DNA from: Utricularia gibba
Taxonomy: Eukaryota > Streptophyta > Magnoliopsida > Lamiales > Lentibulariaceae
DNA length: 64,000 nt
Reading direction: 5' to 3'
Assembly: GCA_002189035.1 (NCBI GenBank)
Contig: CM007992.1
Span: forward strand, 1 to 64,000
The notes below the pieces were generated by a model. The model was given only the letters and a program-made list of their open reading frames with translations, was not told where the DNA came from and made no database searches. How positions within the stretch are numbered: the first letter of the stretch is position 1; each line of letters begins with the position of its first letter. The position numbers were made by a program, and so were the translations under genes. Shown piece by piece: positions 12,859 through 23,951 of this stretch.

Positions 12859-14069
12859 GCTGTTGGACACAAACCTCGGCATTTGAAAGAAGACGTATGG
12901 TGTGCATTATTGTTGGTCATTGGTTGCCGCTTTCCCGGCGTGCTGCTCCTCCTTCCTTGTAAGGGAAATAAACAAAAACGAGGAGATAGGCTTGGGCTTG
13001 GGTGCAGACAGAAGATTCCGTCGGTGTGTCCCAGCCCAGCACGAGTTAAGTATTGTCTTCAAGTGCGGGGAATAGAATCAGGATGCCAGCCACCCAGGGA
13101 TGAGGTTGGGCGTCGGGTGGTGAGCTGTGAATTAGAGGGCAGTGGTCCCTGCGTCCTTGGACAAATTTATTTTCACATCCCATCGTTTTCATTGTATTCC
13201 CTCCCCCTCTGCAGCCAATCCTAATCCCCTCCTCGCCCTCCCTGCTCAAGGGTTCCTAGGGAGTTTCAGTTGTGCTGGGGGACTTTGATGATCATCTTAT
13301 GGTACCGTATGTGTCGTGTGGTATGTACGTAGGTTCTTGTGGCAGATGCTCCACATGGCCTGCCTCTGATATCTGACTGTATACCCCTCGTCCCCAGTCC
13401 CAAAGGGCTCAGCTTTCCCACGGTTTCCATCAACCCAGCGGACTCGGACTCGGACTCGAACCTCGGAATGGGAATCGGACTCGGGGAAGCGTCCAGTATC
13501 TGAGTTCAGACTGAAGGCAAACACAATCAATTTTGTAGATTCTGTTGGGAAGCCATGTCCCTGTGTTAATAATAATGCCCCAGATGCGTCAACGGTCATG
13601 CCCTTAACATGAAGGAGCAAAATTGCACTAATGATTGCCTAAAACCACCCCTCCTAAAACAAAAGGTGTGTTGCGTTTTCAGATTCGATGGGGCTTTTCG
13701 TCTTTTCGCTATCCCGCCGTCTTAGGGTTTCGCCTACTTCCTTAAAATGCACCCCCGTTCACTTTCTCTGGATTTCTGCCCCTCGGTTTCCGAATCTTAC
13801 CCAAGTTCCCAGCCTTTCAACTGCTCAACCATCTGTTCCCTTCACTTTCAGTTGCTCGTTTTTGTTAATTTGTTCTGCGGCACAGTTCATTTTCCTGATC
13901 TGGGCTCTCGAGTTCACTCTCATTTATCCCCGGTTTATGCTCCATCATAGTACTACGTGCTTGGTCAGTAGTTTGGCTGTTGGTTGTGTTGGAAGTTGCA
14001 TTTTTAAGCTGGCCGTTAAGGCATTGTAGCAGAGGTTGCTTCAGATCTTCGGATCAGTCGCTCATAACG
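12859..14069. other. Intergenic: AMSH 3' end and GATA promoter
   Basis: No gene recognised over 1.2 kb. It contains a short CGGACT hexamer microsatellite at 13438-13460 with further degenerate copies to about 13485. A 107-codon minus frame across it (13297-13620) reads the repeat as alternating RV and is not protein-like. The part from about 13,690 to 14,069 is pyrimidine-rich and is likely the GATA 5' leader. Confidence 0.5.
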
Positions 14070-14875
14070 ATGGATCTGAGTGATAATGTAAGCGATCAGG
14101 GTCATATTCATGATCCGACTAGCGAATTATTTCGTTTAACTTCGGCCTGATCAGAGCATGCGTGACAATGTCTTGGTAGAATCTTCCTGATATTTCTCCC
14201 TTTTTCAGGGTTCGGAGTGGGAGGAGGAAATGAGCAGCGGTGGCCGTTCGCCTTCCCCGGGTAGGATTCCATCGGATGGCCTTGGCTCGACTATCAAGAC
14301 GTGTGTTGATTGCGGTACCTCAAAAACCCCACTCTGGCGCGGCGGCCCAGCAGGCCCTAAGGTCTCTGATAACTCTGATAACATGACCATTCTCATGACA
14401 CGCCTGCACTTTAGATTCCAAGCCATTATTACCATTCTTGAGGAAGCTTTTTCTATTATTACAAATGGGGAAACTCTGTTTCTTTTTTTTTATCAACAAA
14501 GAAGAAAACATGGTTTATTGAAACACCCCTGATGATCATGCCTATGTTTCTGCACTGCAGTCTCTTTGTAACGCATGTGGGATTAGGAGCAGAAAGAAGA
14601 GAAGGGGTTTAGCGGGTGTGACCAAGGAAGAGAAGAAATGTAAGAAACCGTTGGCATCGAGTCTCAAGGGCGGCCATCAGAGCAGCAACAGCAGCAGCAG
14701 CATCCAGAGTAGTACCAGCAGCAGCGCAGAGAGTGCCTTCAGATCTTGGGCGTTCGGCGGAGACGTGGCGCTTCAGAGACCAAGATCAAACATTGCCCGA
14801 AGAAGGAAGCTTGGCGAAGAAGAGCAGGCTGCTTTCCTGTTGTTAACCTTGTCATGTGGCTCTGTCTATGCTTAA
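14070..14875 (+). CDS. Class B GATA transcription factor, GATA17-like, 3 exons
   Basis: Nuclear zinc-finger factor binding GATA motifs, about 161 aa. Exons 14070-14087, 14209-14361, 14561-14875. The type IV finger is CVDCGTSKTPLWRGGPAGPK then SLCNACGIRSRKKRR, that is C-x2-C-x18-C-x2-C, split by the intron at the position usual for this class. A serine-rich linker follows (residues about 86-115). The tail KLGEEEQAAFLLLTLSCG is the B-GATA LLM domain, here LLL instead of LLM. The very short first exon (MDLSDN) is supported by a GTAAGC donor. The tail matches Arabidopsis GATA17 and its chromosome-4 paralog, as I remember them. Confidence 0.93.
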
Positions 14876-15548
14876 GCATTGGCAATCTTGTTTTGTACCC
14901 ATCGAATTAAGTGTTGTACTCTGGTATCAGGGAATCCTATGATTCGTTTCGCAATAAGCCCAGGGCCCGGAAGTAGGCCATTGTTGTATCTCGTTCTAAT
15001 TTGGCCCACGAAAGAGCGTCTAGCCCAATGTAATTTACTGGCCCAGAAGCGGGGTAATGTTGTACCCAGTTGTAATTGGGCCCTCCGTCAGGCTGCTTTT
15101 GTGGCTGTCGATGAAGGTACTCACTGAAGTTTGCGTTGCAGCTTTAACGCTTACACCAGGCAGCGTGGTCCAAGACGTTGGAAAAAGTTGGTCGCAACTG
15201 GTAGGGTTCACTTTGCATGGGAGATATGTATGTACCTGGAAAGCAAACGTGCACAGTGAGAGATGACATATGGAAAGTTAAATTAATGCAGCATATCAAT
15301 CGGCAGCTAGGGAATGGAATCGCCACACGGCGAGAAAGGTAAAGCATTCAGGGAATGGGAGCAAGAGTTTCCGGCGTTTTTACCTGGGAGCAGCGCATCT
15401 GGAAATAATTAACTCCTGCGAAACGGACAGGTACCCGGCAGATGTTTGGCCCATTGCCACCTTTTGCTGCGGTATTTATACTGGCCAATGTCTGCAGGGC
15501 GTTAGAAGGTCTTTGCTAGAAAAATGCGGGTCTAAGTCTGATACTGGA
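14876..15548. other. GATA 3' region and FLZ upstream region
   Basis: Holds the GATA 3' UTR and the promoter or 5' exons of the FLZ gene. The FLZ reading frame stays open upstream of 15549 to about 15,330 but without a convincing start codon or family match. An unrelated 33-codon ATG frame begins near 15315. Confidence 0.4.
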
Positions 15549-15862
15549 ATGCTTTATGGGAACCCTTTCCGTAAGCCAGTCTCCTGTGGTGATTCACACG
15601 GATATGGCTTTCTTGACCGTTGCTTTCTCTGTAGACGGAAGCTTTTGCCTACCAAAGACATCTACATGTACAGGTAAATGCTTCCTTTTCCTCTCAGTGA
15701 TTTTTTGTTTTTACTCCCGGTTTTGGTGTTGCGTGGATTGTTCTCCTGGTTTCTGAAGAGTGCAATAAAAACGATGATGGGTGGTGCAGTGGCGACCAGG
15801 CGTTTTGCAGTGAGGACTGCAGGTGCAGGCAGATTTTCATGGACGAAGCCGCCAACACATAA
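15549..15862 (+). CDS. FCS-like zinc finger (FLZ, DUF581) protein, 5' end uncertain
   Basis: Two exons, 15549-15673 and 15790-15862, encode a full FLZ domain: GFLDRCFLCRRKLLPTKDIY, MYSGDQAFCSEDCR and CRQIFMDEAANT before the stop. The zinc ligands are CFLC and FCSEDC. FLZ proteins are plant-specific adaptors that bind SnRK1 kinase. The ATG at 15549 is the last in-frame one before the domain and gives about 65 aa, short for the family, so an upstream exon is likely. Intron phase is consistent (TAC AG|T GGC). The usual MYRGD reads MYSGD here because of the junction codon AGT. Confidence 0.8.
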
Positions 15863-16614
15863 AGTAGCAACAACTAACAGCGTCTACACTTTCATCTCCC
15901 AGTCTTCATCCAGTTCCCTGTTGCTGTATTGTTTCCCTCGGTGAGGTAATAAAGTGGCGAGAAACCAGGTTAACGCTCTGTGGGATCAAGAGTCGTTTAG
16001 ATGCCCATTCCCATGGCCAAAGCTGCATTTTTTATGATCGTTTTTATGCCCTCCTTTTTTTTGCTCTCTTTAGATGCTGCTTCCAAAGGGGGGTATTTGG
16101 TTTGTAATTTTGTTGCACAGGGTCATGGGTTTTGTTTAGGCCCTCTTTCCTCAGAGCTTGGCTTCGTATAGATGCGCTGCCATAGGGGCAGTCGCATCTG
16201 GAATGCAGCAATTCTCGCATCTTGTCTGTGTTGTGACTTTTACTACCGTTGTTTTTTCGCATGAAGAAAGGGATGCTTGTTTATGGAATCATGATTCCGT
16301 AGTTGCCTTGGCATTGCTAAGTAAAACATAACCATTCCCGGCAGGGGTAATGTCCCGATTGCAGGCTGACATCATGAGAAATACGGGGATCCATAACAAT
16401 AATAGAACACTGTCTCTTACATGAATTCATCAGCAAGCCAACAGTGAATAGACACGATTCAACAAGGTGCTTCAACTTATACAAGTCTAAGAATCATGCA
16501 AAGAGTCACTGACCCACTACACAATGAAGAAGCAAAGCCACAACCAACGACTGCGTGGTCGTCTTCGCAATTGGCCTCCTTGTGGTTCTCCGCTGATCAT
16601 TTAACAAAGGGACT
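15863..16614. other. Convergent 3' region of FLZ and dynein light chain
   Basis: Both flanking genes end here. Nothing beyond UTR-like sequence is recognised. Confidence 0.5.
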
Positions 16615-17802
16615 TCAGCCAGATTTGAAGAGGAGAACAGCTTTGTTCTCCAAATAGAAGTACACAAAGTGATTCGTCTCGTGAGTCACATAAGACCCTG
16701 AACGTAGAGTGCAAGTCATGGGATAACAAAGTCAATCACTTCGAGCAGCAAATGGACCATTTTATGCAGCCATCGACAGTTTTGGGTAGAGCATGAATGT
16801 AGGTACAATAAACAAGCAATGATTCTTGCTGTAAAGCTAAAAAAACAACAGCAATATGCACTCGCATGTCAAACAATCCTGCCTAAACAGCCAGCATATC
16901 ATCATTTTAGTGGTGGATTGCTCTAAACTTGAGTATCTAAGCTTCAGGTTTGATCACCACAGAAAATCATTCCTTATTTTGACATAAAACAGGCATAAGG
17001 AATGGAATTCCATCAGAATTTTCGATGTGCATTGCACAGTTGAAGTAATACAATACCCCCTAGAGTCATAGATCACATTGAGGAATACGAACACTCTCTT
17101 ACAGGCACAAAAGAAGCAGCCGTTGTGTAAAAAAACAAATAAAAAAGTTCGATTATCATATCGCAGTTGCATATTCCACAAGGGGCATCTGAAAGGCAAC
17201 ATAGACTTGCACCTAGCATTTTACTCTATTAAGATATTCAGATCTCCGCTGATTTTCACAGGCATACTACTTTAAAACCTCAATTTGGCAGAGAGCGTAC
17301 AAAGAAAAAAAACCAGAGATCATGAAACTATAGCAGTTGATCGCTCTTAGTGGTATACAAGAATCCCCAAAGAAACAAAAAAAGAATAAGAGATTGGATT
17401 ACCGAAGTTCTTGCCCACAATGCAATGCCACGTTGGGCCGTACTTCTTGTCGAACATCTTCTTTATCCGCTCGGCCACATCCTTCTCCACGCTGAGCTTC
17501 TCAAATGCCTACAATCACATGAAAAGATACCATTTTGGAGCACCCAGTGAAGCAAAGTTCCAAGAGTCACAATTAATTCAATCACGCCGTTTATTTTGAA
17601 TCAGATAGTGCAGAAGTTAGAAAAGTACAGCAATGGCAATGTCGATAGCTTCTTTCTGCATGTCCTCCTTCATATCAGCGCTCTTCAAAGTGACCTTCTT
17701 CGGAGGATTAGAAGCAGAGGGAGATCTGCGATCTTCGCCGGAGGCAGCAAGCGGCGGCCCAGCGATCCCACCGTTACCGCTTCTCTTCAAATCATCACTC
17801 AT
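16615..17802 (-). CDS. Dynein light chain LC8-type protein, 3 exons
   Basis: LC8/DYNLL-family dimeric hub protein of about 120 aa; plants lack dynein motors, so it serves as a general partner-binding hub. Exons 17802-17629, 17508-17403, 16697-16615. A disordered N-terminus ([19 protein letters not shown]) precedes the LC8 fold: [40 protein letters not shown] and [19 protein letters not shown] at the very end. Phases are 0 and 1 and all close. It faces TCTP across a 538 bp divergent promoter. Confidence 0.95.
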
Positions 17803-18340
17803 TTTCTGGGAAGAAATTATCCCAAATGAAGATAGAAAATGGATCTTCCCCTGCAGAAAACAGACGCCCTTCTGGCGGAGGAGAGTTGCAGTTGTGAAGC
17901 TCTAGTTTTACTAAAAGTGGGTACCCAGTTAGCCTTTAACAGTCCGGCTTTTCTCCGACAGGAAGATAGAAAATGGATCTTCCCCCGCCATGGGTAACTT
18001 ATTATTAAAATTAAAGTAAAATATTGTTTTTATTTTCTAATATATTATTATTAATATTTTATTTCGAATTTAATAATAATAATTTCCTCCCTCCCTCTTT
18101 GAAACAAGATAGATCGTAATTTCCCAAGGTGGAAATTTCTTTGCGATTTGGGATCTGGATGATCCATTGACCCTAAATCCGCGCCTTGAGCCCATGTAAA
18201 ATCCACTATCCCAGATCTGGCCCAACCAAAAATGCCTCCTGACGATGATACCTTCCGGGTCCTTGTTCGTCTGAGGTTGCTTGGTCGTCGAAGCGGCAGT
18301 TCCCGGTTCCCAACGACTGAGGGCTGAGACTTCTGAAGTC
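17803..18340. promoter_or_regulatory. Divergent promoter region between dynein light chain and TCTP
   Basis: 538 bp spacer containing an AT-rich segment at about 18000-18085 rich in TTATTA and ATAATAATAA. TCTP transcripts are usually abundant and carry pyrimidine-rich leaders, but I cannot place a start site. Confidence 0.45.
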
Positions 18341-19453
18341 ATGTTGGTTTATCAAGATTTGATCTCTGGTGATAATTCTTGCTTGTTTTGGTTTTTGGAT
18401 TGTTATATTTCCTTCTCCCTAGTCTGACTCGTAGTTGATCTTTCGGTGAGTCTCTGCTAGTTTATTAAATTGTCTTCTTGTGTTGAAGATCCCACTTTTT
18501 AAGTGTTTGGCCGTATGGTGAATTGGTTTTCTTCCGTATCTGATGTTCGGAGATTGAACTTCTTTTCTGATATTACAATTCAGACCCTCAGCTTGTGTTT
18601 TAGTTCAACTTTCAAGATGAGATGACTCACTGGGTGGGTGGATACAAAGAACTTTTTTGTCCTGGCTTTTGGTCGTATTTTCAATGATATTTCCTAGCCT
18701 GATGAGGTCGTTTGTGGATTTTCCTTGAGCGATACACGAAGCTGTTGTTTGATATATGGGTGGTTCTTCAAGGCTGTACTGCATGATTTATGTGCAAAAG
18801 CGTACTCTGTAACAAGCAGGTGATGAACTCCTTTCCGACTCTTTCCCCTACAAGGAGATCGAGAATGGAGCTCTCTGGGAAGTTGAGGGAAAGGTTCGTT
18901 AAATATTCTGTTCATATGTCTTGAGTTTCGAGATGCTGTCTTTACAAGTTCATTGACACACAACGTCTGTTGTGGGGGACATTAGTGGGTCGTCAAAGGA
19001 GCACTCGATGTAGACATTGGTGCAAACCCCTCGGCTGAAGGTGCGGAGGACGATGAAGGTGTTGATGATCAAGCTGTTAAAGTTGTTGACATCACCGACA
19101 CATTCAGGCTCCAGGTCCTTTTTCACACATCCCGTGTTGTTTCCTTCGTCACCATCTAACATCATCTTTTTGAACAGGAGCAACCTGCGTTTGACAAGAA
19201 ACAGTTCGTGGCCTGGATCAAAAAGTACATCAAGCTGCTTTCTGCTAAACTTGAACCTGAGAAGCAGGAAGAGTTCAAGAAGACGATCGAAGGGGCGACG
19301 AAATATTTGCTCGCAAAGATAAAAGATCTTCAGTTCTTTGTTGGGGAAAGCATGCACGATGATGGCAGCCTAGTGTTTGCTTACTACAAGGATGGTGCTG
19401 TGGATCCAACTTTCCTGTACTTCGCCCACGGCCTCAAGGAGATCAAGTGTTAA
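18341..19453 (+). CDS. TCTP1: Translationally controlled tumour protein (TCTP), 4 exons
   Basis: Conserved 168 aa growth regulator linked to TOR signalling and cell proliferation. Exons 18341-18368, 18820-18893, 18986-19114, 19178-19453. It starts [10 protein letters not shown] and has the TCTP signature region [20 protein letters not shown] helical hairpin follows ([15 protein letters not shown]), and the C-terminus is [13 protein letters not shown]. Length equals the plant standard and every intron closes in phase, so this copy is clean. Confidence 0.97.
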
Positions 19454-19767
19454 GTGACTGGAGATGGTCCAGAAATGTCTTCCGAAGTGTTTAGCCTCTT
19501 TCCCCTTGTTTTATGCGCCATGTTTTTCAACACTTGATGTCGTTTTAATGGGCCATGTTGGGCTAACGGACTGAGTATGAGTGAGCCCGTGTTAGCCCAT
19601 CACTGTAATATGTTTCTTTAGCGGGCGACATCGAGGGCTTTCTCATGCCCAATTTCAAATCAATCTCAACTCCAGCACCAGGTCCACCATAATTCGAAAT
19701 TTGAACGGCACGATAGATTTCACTCCACCGCAGTGGAATTTCCAGTATTCTCGTTCTCTCCAGCGAA
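19454..19767. other. TCTP 3' UTR and HSBP promoter/leader
   Basis: A 314 bp gap between two same-strand genes. No element recognised; it probably includes the TCTP polyadenylation site and HSBP transcription start. Confidence 0.45.
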
Positions 19768-20773
19768 ATGGTAAATTCATGTCAAAGAAATGCAGTGTTG
19801 CACTGGGAATTCCGATGGTTGAATCGAAATTTCCAGGATTCTCCTGTTCTTCTATTGAGATGCTCGTACACGAGATGATTGATTCGTTTTCATTTGATGT
19901 TTGCCCATGATCTGCGGCATTCGGATTGTTCATTTTCATCTTCTGTGCCAGAATAGGCGGGTTTACTTCACGCATTTTATGGATCTATGTAGTTCGCATC
20001 TGGGCTTTTTGCTTAGTATTGCGATGATGCAGTATGGCACGATGTTTCATTTTATTTGCAGTTTTTTCCTTTTTTCTGAAGCTGATGGGTTGGGCGGTTT
20101 CACTCTCTGCGTATTTATTTAGCCATGCTGTACTTCCTTATTCCAAAGTATGATAATAATTATTATAAAGTGCTTTATTGCATACAAATGCAGGACGGCC
20201 ATGACACTGATACTACAAAACAAAGTTCTTCCGATATGACAGCCTTTGTAAGTTCTTACATGATTATCTTCATCACGATAACTGTTGGGGGAGGGTGGGG
20301 CATTGCCACCGTCGACTAACTATTCTCTTTTAAATGGTTTAGGTTCAAAACCTTCTTCAGCAAATGGTGAGTGAACCTAACTTTATTTTTGCGGTCAATT
20401 CTCGGTAAAGTTTCTAATGCTTTCCGTGTTTTCAGCAAGATAGGTTCCAAACAATGTCACAGTCCATCATCAGTAAAAATATCCTTTGACGCAATGCAAG
20501 TAATATTGCTCTTTTACTGGGGTGAAAATGATGAAATTGTTTAGTGTGGGAAACAAATCCAGACAGCCATGAAACAAGTCTTTTGACAAGATATTTATTT
20601 CTTCAAATCTTGAATTCCTTAGCTTCATTGTACTTGATGATATGGGTAACCGGATCGACGAGTTAGAGCAGAGCATCAATGATCTCAAGACTGAGATGGG
20701 TCAAGACGGCACTGCATCTCCTTCGGCTGCATTGAAGTCTAAAGATGAACCCAGGTCAGCTGACGGTGGCTAA
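19768..20773 (+). CDS. HSBP: Heat shock factor binding protein (HSBP), 5 exons with a U12-type intron
   Basis: Short coiled-coil protein that binds and restrains heat shock factor trimers. 87 aa. Exons 19768-19770 (just the ATG, then GTAAAT), 20194-20247, 20343-20366, 20436-20478, 20634-20773. Spliced protein begins MDGHDTDTTKQSS and contains FVQNLLQQM, QDRFQTMSQSIISKIDDMG and NRIDELEQSINDLKTEMG, a continuous heptad pattern, then an acidic tail. The fourth intron starts ATATCCTTT and ends AC. Using these borders gives SKIDDMG, exactly what the family needs, so the AT-AC intron is supported by both splice signal and protein. Confidence 0.94.
20479..20633 (+). other. U12-dependent AT-AC intron in HSBP
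   Basis: 155 nt intron. The 5' splice site ATATCCTTT (20479-20487) matches the minor-spliceosome consensus. A branch-like TCCTTAGC (20616-20623) lies 10-12 nt before the terminal AC (20632-20633) and matches TCCTTRAY at 7 of 8 positions. No GT-AG alternative in the segment preserves the HSBP frame. Confidence 0.88.
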
Positions 20774-21142
20774 TCAATTGAGCTCATTTCTCAGTATAAT
20801 CTTCTGTTTTATTCACTCCGAGGAATTCAATTCCATTTGTTTTCCGGTGGATCGTTTACCTATCACGTTGTGCTGAATTTGGCGTCTTTTCTCTTGACCA
20901 AACCAACTGTTGCAATATGAATATTGGTCTAGAGTGATGATACTCTGATTTCCCAAATGGAATTGGTCTTGTGATTGAAGCAGTTCGCATTCATCCCGTA
21001 GACATTTGCAACTTTCTACAACTCTTTTGACACCTAAAATTTTTCACTGCTACTGTTGTTTGAAAAAGCAGATAAAACCGCATCATTTGTAGATGCACAT
21101 CTAAGGCTCTTTTACATTCAGAAAGAGTGGGTGGCGGAGGAT
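20774..21142. other. Convergent 3' region of HSBP and HIPP-A
   Basis: 369 bp between two convergent stops; no feature recognised beyond probable UTRs. Confidence 0.5.
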
Positions 21143-22233
21143 TCACATGATGTAGCATCCATGGGAGTTCTCCCCGCCGAAGGAATCTTGCGGTGGATAT
21201 CGCGGCTGATAAATCTCCGGCTGGCCGTAGGATGATGTATGAATGTATGGCTGTTGGGCGTGTAGTAGTAAGAGTAGTACGCCGGAGCACCGCCCACAGT
21301 TGCTTGCGCTCCGGTGTAGCTCACCGAATACGCTGGTGGGGGAAATAACTAGTTGCAGTAGGGTACTGGTAGGGATTCTGAGACGGAGGGCCGAGATTTG
21401 ACTGATCCGCAACATGGCCGAATCCCGACCCCACGTTTAAAAGATCCGAGGATCCAGTCCTCTTGGCCGCATCATTAGGCGCCAGGCCGCCATGGCCGTT
21501 GGGCTCTTTACTACCCTCATTTTTCTTTTTCTTTTTACCAACGCCCCGCCTTTATGCTCCGCCGCGATCCGCGTCTCTCCGAATGCCGGGTTTTTCTCCG
21601 GCGGCTTAGCGTTAACCTTAACTGGATCGGCTCCTGCAAATCTAACACTCGCAACGCCATTTCCTTTTCCCTTGCAAACACTCGTCGCCTTCGCTTTAAG
21701 ATCATTTTTCTCATCCTCGCCTACTTCGTCGTCTTCTTCTTCTTCTTCCTCTTTTTTACCTTTCAGGTCAGTAGATTTCGCATTCGATTTGGGGGGCTTT
21801 TCCTCCGACAACAACTCTGCATGCTTGCCGGTTTTCGCCAGCTTCTTGATCAGGATATTGGGAGCGACATTGCCGGTCACGGTAACTTTATGCTGCTTAG
21901 CATCAATGGTTGTTGTGTAAACACCTGAAAAATGCATGCAACAAAACCATCTTATTTCTTCCAAATGAGAAGCTGTGATGAAGGATGGGATACATAATAA
22001 ACCCGAAGTGAATGGACCTTCGATGGAATGCAGTGCCTTCTTGACGTTCCTCTCGCAACCTTGGCAGTGGATGGAAACCTTCAGAACCCATGTCTGACAA
22101 CAACAAAAAAAGGGAAAAATCCCGGAGTGGTTTAGTTGTCATCAGATCACAATTCGAAGCAAAACTTCAACCTTTTTGCTGCATGTATCACCTGGTATTT
22201 CAGAGGCGGCAGTTCGGTCTTTCCGGTGGCCAT
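21143..22233 (-). CDS. Heavy-metal-associated isoprenylated plant protein (HIPP-A), 3 exons, frame-broken
   Basis: HMA-fold metal-binding protein with a prenylation tail. Exons 22233-22192, 22093-22018, 21924-21143. HMA core: [20 protein letters not shown] with the CxxC metal site, then [21 protein letters not shown] long acidic and lysine-rich middle follows. The C-terminal half needs three frame shifts: near 21540-21547, in the G5 run 21338-21342 (C6 expected on the coding strand), and near 21237-21250. After restoring three bases the total is 903 nt, a whole number of codons (about 300 aa), and the protein ends CYIM, a CaaX box. The exact +3 closure favours sequence error over decay. Confidence 0.87.
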
Positions 22234-23951
22234 ACGAGGAGGAGGAAGAGGAGTAATTTCTGGGTGGGAAGGAGGAGAAGGTGGGTCTGCGGTGCCCTGT
22301 AATATCTGCTTTTATGCAGTTGAGGTGCTTGGGTTATTGACGAGGTAGGGAAAATAATTGGCATTCAACGGGGCGTGTTATTGTAGAAGAATGGGAGGCA
22401 GCATTGATGAAACCGCGGATGGGATGGGATATTAAAAAACAAAACGAAACCATTTATGGGCCAAAAAAGCCCAGTTCAGAATCCCATTGTCCTGGCTCCA
22501 CTGCAAGGTAGTGTGATCTTTTATCTTACTGGTTTGGTTTGGGGTGATGCTGAATCATGACAAGAACAAGTAAAGGTGCAATGCAGAATTAAGAGAGGCG
22601 ATGCTGAGCTTCATTAAATTGGTGAGAGGGACTGGATCGGCTTGCATGTAACTGGCAGGCAGCTCTTGTGTATACTTACATCAGGCGATGCTCTTGAGAA
22701 GAGTGAAATGCTGCTGGTGCAGCCATCGGGGCCGGGGAATCCACCTACCTGAACATGGGGTTCTCTCTCTGCTTACTCAACACTCAAGCAACATTGCTAA
22801 ATAATGGCGCACCCTCTCTCAATCTCTTTCTCTCTCGCTCAGTTCAGTGGTCCAATTACTGAGAAAAAGGCTCGTCGTGCTCACGCCACTGAAATGATGG
22901 ATGCGAATATCATGATTCCTCCCTTCCAACTGGAGCAAGACATAATTCAAACAACCCATCACCGCAAGCCGCAGCATGTTGTGTGGACAGCGATTCCATC
23001 GCTTGGGGAATAGGAAAACCTGGAGGATGGCGCAATATGAAGATGAGTTTCTCCATGGCACTGGTCTTCGTATGGGCTTTTCATTCACATGTTGGGGACA
23101 GGACCCCCACTCAATTTGTCAATAATTGTACTGAACAGGAACCTTGCGCTTGCATAATAAACACACACATGCCCATCATCAAACGCCACTCCGACGAATG
23201 TAATTTTCGACGAAAGGCCAAGGATTACAAACTTCCCATCACCATCTTCCCCAAAAAAGTCTAGTTAGAAATTGCGGTATCCCACATCGGGCTAGAACCT
23301 GGGCTTGTCAAACACGGTCGGCTTGCTTATCCAGGATGGACAACCTGCGCATACAAAACAGTGGTTTGGGCCTTGGGGGTTGGACTTCCGCAAGAAATGA
23401 TGGCCAACCCAGTCTACTACTAACAGAGTACACGCTGCTTAGTAGCCCTTTTCCAGGATGGACAACCTGCGCATAACCTGGGCGACGCGTAGAAGCGTTG
23501 GCGCTTACCCTTTTATTGCCGAGCCCAAATCAAACCTCGTTACTCGTCACGGAGTGATCGCCCATGCTTGACTGTGAACAACCAAGGGGCATCTGACTCA
23601 ACTAGATCCGCACTTTGCTTTGTTATGTCTCGCCAGCCTCACATCTGAAACTTTCTGAGAAGGGGCAAGACTTGGTGCAAAAGAAAATTGTAGGGTGATC
23701 CCACTCCGGTCTAGCTCGATAACAAATCCGTTGCATGACGCGAAATTGGGGCGAGACCCGACGTCTTCCAGCAACCATTTCACCTCTGGCTGCTCTGTTT
23801 TGTTCATCTCCCAACACAAGGAATTAGTTTTCTCTACTTTGTGTTTAGTAGGTATGATTAGCAGAGAGTGGGAAGTAGCAAACAATTGTTTTTATCTGAT
23901 ACGCATTGATTCCCGTAGGAAAAATGATTGTGCAGCTAAAGTATCCCTTGG
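22234..23951. other. Intergenic upstream of HIPP-A
   Basis: No gene recognised. It contains a perfect 23 bp direct repeat (23331-23353 and 23453-23475, starting CCAGGATGGACAACC). The first few hundred bases should be the HIPP-A promoter. Confidence 0.45.

Noticed and set aside
13297-13620. 107-codon minus-strand ORF
   Set aside because: It crosses a hexamer microsatellite (RVRVRVR) and shows no domain, splice context or codon structure.
17617-17802. Endosulfine-type (ENSA) protein on the minus strand
   Set aside because: First impression from the disordered N-terminus; the following exons are unmistakably LC8 dynein light chain ([18 protein letters not shown]).
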